DNA of 64,000 bases from Aldehydirespirator sp965116965 (GTDB lineage: Bacteria; Actinomycetota; Acidimicrobiia; Acidimicrobiales; Aldehydirespiratoraceae), in the NCBI GenBank assembly GCA_965116965.1, contig OZ220743.1, positions 2,914,001-2,978,000 on the forward strand. Reading direction: 5' to 3'. The notes below the pieces were generated by a model, which did not search any database, was not told where the DNA came from, and saw only the letters and a program-made list of their open reading frames with translations. A program made the position numbers and the translations under genes. Shown here in pieces: positions 41,873-49,600 of the stretch. Each line of letters starts with the position of its first letter. The stretch's first letter is position 1.

Positions 41873-42913
41873 CTACACGCCGCCGATGTCGCTGGGGGGC
41901 CAGATCTTCATGAAGGCCCGGCCCACGATGTCGTCGACGTCCACGGGTCCGAAGAAGCGGCTGTCGCGGCTGTCCTCGCGGCTGTCGCCCAGCACGATGA
42001 CCGTGCCCTCGGGCACTTCGCAGTACAGCGCGTCGGCTTCGTTCGCACAGCCCTGGATGGGCGCTTTGGGAAGCGTCGATTCGCCCGCTTGGAGGTAGGG
42101 CTCCTCCAGCCGGGTGCCGTCGATGTACACCGAGCCGTCCCGGATCTCGAAGGTCTCGCCCTCCAGGGCGACGACCCGCTTGATCAGGTCGTCGATGCCC
42201 GGGCTCTGGCCCGGATTGTCGAACACGACCACGTCGCCCCGGTTCACGTCGTGGAGCCGGTATCCGAGCTTGTACACGACCACCCGGTTGTCCACCATCA
42301 GGGTGGGCTCCATCGAGCCCGACGGGATTATGAACACCTCCACCAGGAAGGCCTTGAGCAGCAGAGCCAGACCCAGGGCGCAGACCAGCACGACGAGCCA
42401 CTCGACGACCACCGAATACGCACGCCGGCCCCGAGTCGGTGGTCGATCGGCACCGTCCACGGGCGCGACACCGGTAGCGGACGTTCCCGGCGCCACATCA
42501 CCAGCACCGTCCACGGGCGCGACACCGGTAGCGGACGTTCCCGGCGCCACATCACCAGCACCGTCCACGGGCGCGACACCGGTAGCGGACGTTCCCGGCG
42601 CCACATCACCAGCACCGTCCACGGGCGCGACACCGGTAGCGGACGTTCCCGGCGCCACATCACCAGCACCGTCCACGGGCGCGACACCGGTAGCGGACGT
42701 TCCCGGCGCCACATCACCAGCACCGTCCACGGGCGCGACATCGGTAGCGGACGTTCCCGGCGCCACATCACCAGCACCGTCCACGGGCGCGACATCGGTG
42801 GCGGACGTTCCCGGCTGCGCCCCGACCGCCCAGCTGGCTGCCCTCCGTCGGGCGGACTCCAGGGGCGACGGCTCCGCGGACTCACCCGGCCGGGATGCTG
42901 CTGGCCCGGTCAC
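41873..42913 (-). CDS. lepB: Signal peptidase I with seven 18-residue N-terminal repeats
   Basis: 346 residues from a GTG at 42913 that overlaps the pafC stop. It removes signal peptides at the outer face of the membrane. One transmembrane segment (EWLVVLVCALGLALLLKAF) precedes the catalytic serine in IPSGSMEPTL (about Ser198); the lysine base is in LIKRVVALEGETF (about Lys243), and LGDSREDSRDSRFFGPV is the conserved box E. Residues 34-155 are seven copies of an 18-residue unit (GTSATGVAPVDGAGDVAP) in the cytoplasmic tail, with Asp replacing Gly at the sixth position in the first two. This tail is absent from ordinary LepB. Confidence 0.93.
   Translation of the reverse strand: MTGPAASRPGESAEPSPLESARRRAASWAVGAQPGTSATDVAPVDGAGDVAPGTSATDVAPVDGAGDVAPGTSATGVAPVDGAGDVAPGTSATGVAPVDGAGDVAPGTSATGVAPVDGAGDVAPGTSATGVAPVDGAGDVAPGTSATGVAPVDGADRPPTRGRRAYSVVVEWLVVLVCALGLALLLKAFLVEVFIIPSGSMEPTLMVDNRVVVYKLGYRLHDVNRGDVVVFDNPGQSPGIDDLIKRVVALEGETFEIRDGSVYIDGTRLEEPYLQAGESTLPKAPIQGCANEADALYCEVPEGTVIVLGDSREDSRDSRFFGPVDVDDIVGRAFMKIWPPSDIGGV
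42451..42814 (-). repeat. 54-bp minisatellite within lepB, 6.7 copies
   Basis: Period exactly 54 bases with near-perfect identity; the only common difference is CACCGG versus CATCGG in the middle. Copies start at 42451, 42505, 42559, 42613, 42667, 42721 and 42775. In frame throughout. Confidence 0.95.
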
Positions 42914-43920
42914 CGGCGGTATCGCTCCAGCATCCGCGCCGCAGTGGCCGCCCGCAGATCGGGGTCGATGGCCTCGTGGAGGTCGAGGATCTCGGCCTGG
43001 GGCCCGAGCTGCACCAGCAGCCGGGCCAGCCACGACTCGCTGGCCACCGCGAACACCGCGTCGACGCTGCCGTCGGGGTGCTCCGTTCGCTGGCGCGCCG
43101 AGTAGTAGTCGGCGGCCCAGGCGGCCATCGGCGCCAGCCGGATCGTGACCGTGCGGTCCACGCTGTCGATCGAGAGCGCCGGCGACGGTCCAGGGGGCAG
43201 ATCAACCTCTGCATCCGAGTCCAGCACGACCAGCGTGCGGATCCGGTCGACGCGGAAGACCCGCTCGGCGCGGGCCCGATGGCACCAGCCGAACAGGTAC
43301 CACGCGCCGTCATGGCTCAACAGCCGAGCCGGATCGACGACTCTGGACGTCATCGCGTCGCGGCCCTGGGAGTAGTACTCGATGTCGATCTGCCGCCGCC
43401 CGCTGATGGCGCGCCGCAAGTCGTGGAGGGTGTGGGACGGGGCGTTGCCCAGACTCACCTCGATGTAGTCGGCGCTGTCCGCTCCCTCCGAGCCCAGCGA
43501 CAGCCTGAGCTTCGCCAGCGCCCTCACCAGCGGGGCGGCCTCGTCCTCGTCGCCCGACGGTCCCCGCCCGCTCCCCTTCGTCATGTCGAGCACGCTGCGG
43601 CCCGCAGCCAGCAGCCGGGTCGCCTCCTCCGGTGACAGCCGCATGGGCTGAGAGAACCAGTCCGCGTACTGGATGTCGACGATCCCGTCGGTGATGCGCA
43701 CCTCGATCAGCGTGTCCGGGGTGAAGGGGTGCACTCCCACGAAGAACAGGCGCTGCTCGAGGTCCTCCAGCAGCTGCTCGCGGGGGTAGTCGAAGCGGGC
43801 CGAGATGTCGTCGAGGTGGGCGCCGTCCTGCTCGACCACCCAGGGCACGACCCCCAGCAGGCGGGCCATGCGCTCGGCCACCGACAGACTGGTCGGGTTC
43901 GCAGCCGGCGCCGAGGTCAC
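42910..43920 (-). CDS. pafC: WYL-domain transcriptional activator PafC
   Basis: 336 residues. The N-terminal winged helix (ERMARLLGVVPWVVEQDG) is followed by a WYL domain with DGAWYLFGWCHRARAERVFR and a C-terminal WCX extension. PafBC activates a LexA-independent DNA-damage response in mycobacteria. Here pafC is followed by lepB and, further on, the tat genes, but it is split from pafB by 8 kb of helicase genes. Confidence 0.88.
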   Translation of the reverse strand: MTSAPAANPTSLSVAERMARLLGVVPWVVEQDGAHLDDISARFDYPREQLLEDLEQRLFFVGVHPFTPDTLIEVRITDGIVDIQYADWFSQPMRLSPEEATRLLAAGRSVLDMTKGSGRGPSGDEDEAAPLVRALAKLRLSLGSEGADSADYIEVSLGNAPSHTLHDLRRAISGRRQIDIEYYSQGRDAMTSRVVDPARLLSHDGAWYLFGWCHRARAERVFRVDRIRTLVVLDSDAEVDLPPGPSPALSIDSVDRTVTIRLAPMAAWAADYYSARQRTEHPDGSVDAVFAVASESWLARLLVQLGPQAEILDLHEAIDPDLRAATAARMLERYRR

Positions 43921-44031
43921 CTCACCACCCTAGAACGGCCCGCCGACCGGTCAACGCTGGCATCTTGGTGTTGAAAGTATATTTCATGATGTTACATTGC
44001 AATGAACTGCGGTGTATGGTAGCGTAGCGGT

Positions 44032-44460
44032 GTGGCGGCATCAGAAGCGCTCAGCGTTCAAAGCGAAAGCTCGGCAGCCGGAACCGCGCCGACGGCCGGA
44101 CCGGAATCGGCCGCAGCGCCCGCGCCGAGCGCCACTTCACCGCGCTGGCCGCAGCTCATCCCCCTCGCGCAGCTGGTCGCGGTCGTTCTGGGAGTGTTCG
44201 CAATCATCTGGAACCAGCAGCAGACCACCGACAACCTGCGCACCGAGCTGCGGGCCGAGATAATACGCCTCGAGACCGAGCTGCGGGCGGAGTTCTCCAA
44301 CGAGATCGACGGGCTGCGAACCGAGATGGGTGAACTGCGCGTCCTGATGGCCGAGAACGGTCAGCGCCTGGCCCGCATCGAGGGCTTCCTCGGCATCGGA
44401 ATCCCGGACTCAGCGCCGCAGGGAGACGACCGCGCCGCGGGAGATGACCGCGGCCGGTAG
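44032..44460 (+). CDS. Small coiled-coil membrane protein, RLARIEG family, copy 1
   Basis: 142 residues from a GTG. An Ala/Ser/Pro-rich N-terminus, one membrane segment (LIPLAQLVAVVLGVFAIIW, about 43-61), a coiled coil (DNLRTELRAEIIRLETELRA) and the conserved C-terminal motif RLARIEGFLGIGIP. The copy at 54617 shares the motif RLARIEGHLGIGLP. The upstream 60 bases are AT-rich for this genome (TTGAAAGTATATTTCATG at 43971). Function unknown; it borders the helicase island. Confidence 0.8.
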   Translation: MAASEALSVQSESSAAGTAPTAGPESAAAPAPSATSPRWPQLIPLAQLVAVVLGVFAIIWNQQQTTDNLRTELRAEIIRLETELRAEFSNEIDGLRTEMGELRVLMAENGQRLARIEGFLGIGIPDSAPQGDDRAAGDDRGR

Positions 44461-44734
44461 GGACTAGCTGTCTGCGGAGGAACCGCGGCGGGGTCGTAGC
44501 CGTCGCCGGAGGCGGCACACACCAGCCTGGGCGGACCGGGCGGGCCCGGGGGTGCCGCGGCCGGACCGACGTCGTCGTCGGCAACGGCCGAGCGTCTGTG
44601 ATCAGCGCGAGGGCTTCGGCAGGTCTCAGGCCCCGGCGGAGCATCAGGGCATCAAGGTGCCCCCTTGGACAACCTTTGGCGGTCTACGAAGCTGAACGGC
44701 GACCAGTGCTTGGCTGTTCACCTATTGTCGATCG
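44461..44734. other. Intergenic, nothing recognised
   Basis: 274 bases between the coiled-coil gene and the end of the NERD-UvrD gene. Short frames only, with no recognisable product, repeat or terminator. Confidence 0.4.
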
Positions 44735-46543
44735 CTATTCCGACACCGAGACCCTGCTCTGTTTGGGGCCGATCTTTGGGAGACTCTGCAGCGCGGACAT
44801 GATGCCCTTGTCGGAGTATGTGATCGTCAGCGTTTCTGTGGCCCGGGTGACCGCGACGTACAGCAGCCGCCGTTGGTCCTCGGCGAGCGTCTCTGGGGAG
44901 GTCGGGCGCACCCAGATGTGATTGGCGCCTCCGACTATCACATGGCGGAACTCGAGACCCTTGAGCAGTCCCAGAGTTGCCACTCGGACCTTGCCCCCGG
45001 CATCGAAGATCTTGTCGCGGTTGCGTCCGGCCTTCGTGTCGAAGGCATCGGGCACCAAGCGCACTACATCGTGGCGCAGGTCCTCCGTGCCGAGTAGCAC
45101 AGCGATCTGATCTGGGGACGCGCCTCCTGCGCGCAGTTCCTGCACCCTCTTGGCGATCGCCTCCGCCTCGCCGCGGAGGTCGGCGCAGGCCCATGAGGTG
45201 GGCGGGAACCCTGTCCGCACGGCCTGGTCCGGCTCCACTAGCACGTCCAAGTCGTCGGGCTGGTGGGTGTCCGGTTTCCGACCGAGTCCCATCAACAACT
45301 CCCGGCCGAGATCGAGGATCTCGCGGGTGTTGCGGTAGTTGACATCCAGAATGGTGGTGCGGCCCCGAGCCGTGAGGTCGGGAGGATTCCACGCCATGCG
45401 GCGCCGGTAGATCATCTGGGCGCCGTCCAGGGCCATCACAAAATGGTCCCGTCCCGGCTTGAGCATCGCCCACGCCAGGTCGAGGCCGACCTCGTCGAGG
45501 TCCTGCGCTTCGTCCACGAGGACCATGTCGAACAGCTTGGATTGGTCGAGGTCGCTCACCGCCTGGACGGCAGCGCGGCGTCGGCGATCAAAGTCGGGCC
45601 TGTCCTCATCGTCTGGCGTGCGGCCGGTAGTCGCCAACACGCGCCGTGCCAGCGCATCCACCGTGTAGACCCGGACACTGTCATGCTCCGCCACTTGGTG
45701 GGCCAGTCCCAACGACAGCGCCTTGTTGAAGCAGAGCAGGAGGATGCGCCAGTGGGGGAAATGGCTGGCCATGTGCCGGGCCCGGTAGGTGAGCACCAGT
45801 GTCTTGCCACTACCGGCCACCCCCCTGATGAGGCGGTAGCCGGGGCCGAGGCCGTGGGCCAGGCGCTCCTGCTTGCGGTCCAGCGTACGAAGGATCTCAG
45901 CGTCGCTCTCACGCTGCGGAGCAAAAAGCTGCCCCTGCGTTCCCCGGATGACGATGCCGGGGTTGACCGCGGCCCGTGCTGCGGACTCCTCCTGCTGGGG
46001 CACAGGAACCCGGCGACCGCCGGCGATCTCCTGAAGCGCCGGCCTCAAGGCTTCGCTCAGAAAGTCCTGCGCGCACAGCAACGGAACGTCGGCTCGAATT
46101 CCGGCTGCTTCCTGAGCCTGCAGGTCCGGATAGGCCGCCGCCACCGCCACGGGCAGTCGGGCCACGTCCCGCGTGTCGAGACTGCGGCGCAAGTCCGATG
46201 CCCGCCGCGCTGTCAGGTCCCCCAGCCGATCACGGTCGATTCTTCTGCGGCGGCCGCGCCGCTTGCCGGACCGTGTCCTCTCGGGAGCCTCCAGGATGAC
46301 GATCCCGCTCGACGGATCGAGCACCACCAAGTACGCATCGCCCCGCTCACCAGCCGCGTCGAGTCCCTCGAGTCGCTGCTGCTCGAACTCCCTATGAAGG
46401 GCCCGACCCTCGCCGTCGCCGGTCCACTCCAGCCAGACTGTGACCTCATCGGGCAAGAACTCTCGCAGGCACTTGGCCACTGTCTGCAGTCGGGCGGGCA
46501 CATCGTTCCGGCTCGGAATGTTGGCGGGCTGCAGGAAGGCCAT
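44735..46543 (-). CDS. NERD-domain UvrD-like superfamily 1 helicase
   Basis: 602 residues. The N-terminal 160 residues resemble a NERD nuclease-related domain (VTVWLEWTGDGEGRALHREF, YLVVLDPSSGIVILEAPE). The helicase core has Walker A GVAGSGKTLVLTYRA (about 240-254), VLVDEAQDLDEVG (about 343), LDVNYRNTREI (motif IV), and the C-terminal LLYVAVTRATETLTITY. It lacks the large 1B/2B insertions of full UvrD. Starts 94 bases after the DnaQ-DinG-RecQ gene's stop on the same strand, probably the same operon. A role in repair or defence is inferred. Confidence 0.88.
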   Translation of the reverse strand: MAFLQPANIPSRNDVPARLQTVAKCLREFLPDEVTVWLEWTGDGEGRALHREFEQQRLEGLDAAGERGDAYLVVLDPSSGIVILEAPERTRSGKRRGRRRRIDRDRLGDLTARRASDLRRSLDTRDVARLPVAVAAAYPDLQAQEAAGIRADVPLLCAQDFLSEALRPALQEIAGGRRVPVPQQEESAARAAVNPGIVIRGTQGQLFAPQRESDAEILRTLDRKQERLAHGLGPGYRLIRGVAGSGKTLVLTYRARHMASHFPHWRILLLCFNKALSLGLAHQVAEHDSVRVYTVDALARRVLATTGRTPDDEDRPDFDRRRRAAVQAVSDLDQSKLFDMVLVDEAQDLDEVGLDLAWAMLKPGRDHFVMALDGAQMIYRRRMAWNPPDLTARGRTTILDVNYRNTREILDLGRELLMGLGRKPDTHQPDDLDVLVEPDQAVRTGFPPTSWACADLRGEAEAIAKRVQELRAGGASPDQIAVLLGTEDLRHDVVRLVPDAFDTKAGRNRDKIFDAGGKVRVATLGLLKGLEFRHVIVGGANHIWVRPTSPETLAEDQRRLLYVAVTRATETLTITYSDKGIMSALQSLPKIGPKQSRVSVSE

Positions 46544-46637
46544 ACGGGCCTGCGACTCTAATGCAGCAGTTTCTGATACAGCAGTCGCACCGCGGCTGGG
46601 TCCCTCGGCGGTGACCCGCTAGAGCGGGCGGCCCCGG

Positions 46638-49600
46638 CTATTCGGTTCCCCTCAGGTGTGCCCGGCCCTCGTCGGTTATCTCAAGGCGCTCGTAGTTGGT
46701 GCCGTCAAACTCGGCCGCAACCGCGCGGACCAGGCCGTCGACGATGAGGTCGTCGATCTGGGCCGTGACGGCCGGAGCACCCAGGAAGGCGAGGCGCCCG
46801 GCGAGATGGTGGCCGGCGAGTCGCGGGGGCAGCGAGTGCTCGGCCGATCCCAGGCGCCCGACCAGAGTCAACTCCATGTTGCGGCGCGAGTAGCCGGCGC
46901 CCCTGGTGTCGTCCAGCAGTTGCAGCACGATTCTGCGGGCTGGCAGCGACTCCAAGAGTCCCTCCCGGCTGATGTGGCTGGCTGCCCACGGGCGATCCAG
47001 GTCGGCACAGAGGTCGCACTGGTCGCACATTTCGAGAGCCTCCGCGCCGAAGTACTCCAGCATGGTGCGCACGCGGCAGCCGGTGCTCTGCTGTGCGTAC
47101 CGCTTGGCCTGCTCCGACTTGGCTCCCACCTCGGCGCGCCGCTGCTCCGCCTGGTCCTCGATGACGGTCCAGCGGGGCTCTGCGTCCGACTTGCGTTCCA
47201 GCACCCAGGCGTGCTCCCACACTGAGAATCCCAGGATGTCGCGCCGGTTGAGTTCCAGCAGATCGGCGGCGACCTCGGCCGCCGGGCGTTGGAGAAGGCG
47301 ACTCCACTCCTCGGCTCGGTACTCGTCACGTGTGAGGTATTCGGTCAGTTCGACCACGCGCCCGCCCCGCGCTGCCAACTCAGGCTCGGCGGTTCTCAAC
47401 TCCTCGAGCCGCTGGCGGGTGTCGGCCATCACCGAGACCCGGCCGCGCCAGGGCGTGTCGAGACGGCGAGCAACCGCGCCGGACTGCTGCAGGTAGTGAA
47501 CGGCCAGTGCTGCCGCCACCGACTCTCGGTCGGTTCCCTCGTCGTCGCTGGCATCTAGTAAGTCCGGGTCGTAGGCGTGGATTCCCTCCTTCAGGCGCAA
47601 CCAGATCCGGCGAACCTGTTCAATGCCGGGGGCGGCACTCCTGACGAAGACGCGGTGGATCGTGCAGTCGCGGCGGGTGCTCAGCAGCACCGCGGTGCCG
47701 ACGCACGGTCCCTTGCCCTCGACCGCGCCTCTGGCGGCCCGCCCGGTCTCTTGGACGTACTCTTCGATGGTGGCGGGCATCTCCAGGTGCACGATCAGCG
47801 CGATGTCGGGCTTGTCGATGCCCATGCCGAAGGCCTTGGTTGCCACGACTACGTCGAGCTCGCCGTGGCGGAAGGCATCCTCGGTGTGGAGGCGGTCGTT
47901 GTCGTCCATCGCCCCGTGATAGGGCCGGGCCACGTGGCCGGCGGCGCGGAGCAGTCCGGCGACTCGGGCCGTGTCCCGGCGCGTCGGGACGTACACGATG
48001 GCCGGCTGGGACCGGAATGCCTCCACTATCTGGACTGCCCTGACATCGCGGTCGGCCCCATCGTGGCACGTCTCGACGAAGTAGCGGATCTCGGGACGGC
48101 CCGGCGCCAAAGAGACCGGGGCGCCGGCCAACCTCAGGGCGAGGAGCTTCACAATGTCGCGGCGCACGGACTCGGTGGCCGTTGCGGTCACAGCAAGAAC
48201 CGGAGCGCGGGTGCCGCCCGACGCGATGCGCCTCAACGCATCGGGGATGGCGGCATACTCCGGCCGGAAGGAGTGACCCCACTGCGAGATGCAGTGAGCC
48301 TCGTCCACTGCCACGCGGGCTACGCCCATCCCGGCCAGCGCGCCGACGAACTCCTGTGACCACAGCCGCTCCGGGCTGACGTAGAGCAGCTTGTAGTCGC
48401 CCCGCGCCGCCCCGCGCAGGATGTCGCGCCACTCCGCCTGGCCCACACCGCTGTGAACGGCGGCCACCTTGGTGATCCCCCGGGAGCGGAGGTTCTCCAC
48501 CTGGTCGTTCATCAGCGCCTTCAGCGGCGAGACCACCAGCGTGACGCCGGGCGACAGCAGCGCCGGGATCTGGAAGGTGATCGACTTTCCCGAGCCTGTG
48601 GGCAGCACAGCCAGGAAGTCTGATCCCTCCATGAAGCGTCTCATGGTCTCGAGTTGGCCGGGCCGCCAGCGCCGGAATCCGAACATCTGCCGCACCCGCT
48701 CAAGCCGCGCCGCCACGACATCCGGGCGACATGCGTCTGCCTCGCTCAACTCCAGATCCGCGAGTCCTGCCCAGGCGTCGGCACTGTCGACAGAGCGGAG
48801 GCGCTCCAGCATCCTGCCGTCCAACTCGATGTCGCCGAGATGCTCGGTGATGAGGCGGTAGGCGTCCTCGGCCCGATTGGCCCGGACCTGTCGGGGCGGG
48901 CCGGGAAGCGAGTCGAGAATCGCGTCGCGGTAGGGAACCGCCCGGCAGAGACGGCTGTCGAGCACCACGGTGACACCCCGGTCGTGTTCGGTGCGTATGA
49001 GCCTCCCGACACCCTGGGCGAAGCGCAGCGCCGCCCGCGGAACCAGGTACCCGGCGTAGGGGTCCTTCCCCCGCACCTCGATGGCCTCCATGCGGGCACC
49101 AGCCACGGGGTCCGCTGGCGAGTCGAAGGGGATCTTCTCGATCATCAACAGGCTGAGAGCCGCTCCGGGGATGTCCACTCCCTCCCAGAACGAGCGGAGA
49201 GCGATGAGGCTGGTGGCCGTCTCGGCCCTCATCCGCTCCACCAACGCCGCAGCCGCATCGTCGCCCTGCGAGAGCAGAGGTATGCCCTCGGCGTCAAGGA
49301 TCGGCCGGGCGTGGTCGCGCACGAACTCCAACCGAGCGCGCGCCGCCATGAGGACCATCCCCCTCCCGGCGGTGAGAATCAGCAACCTGGGGATCTCGGC
49401 TGCGGCGGAGGCCTTGAACTCCTCCAGGAGCCGGCTGCGGGGCGCCGGCAAGTAGTCGGTCAGCAGTAGCAGGTGGTTGTCGCCGATCCAGGGGAACGGG
49501 CTTCCCAGAACGGATGTCTGAACAGAACCGAGCCCGAGGCTTTCGATCATGTAGTCGAAGCTCCCACCTGCCCTGAGCGTCGCCGAGGTGAGCACAGCCG

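Noticed and set aside
42451..42814. Regular 54-bp repeats as a CRISPR array
   Set aside because: There are no unique spacers; the unit is continuous, in frame and encodes an 18-residue protein repeat.
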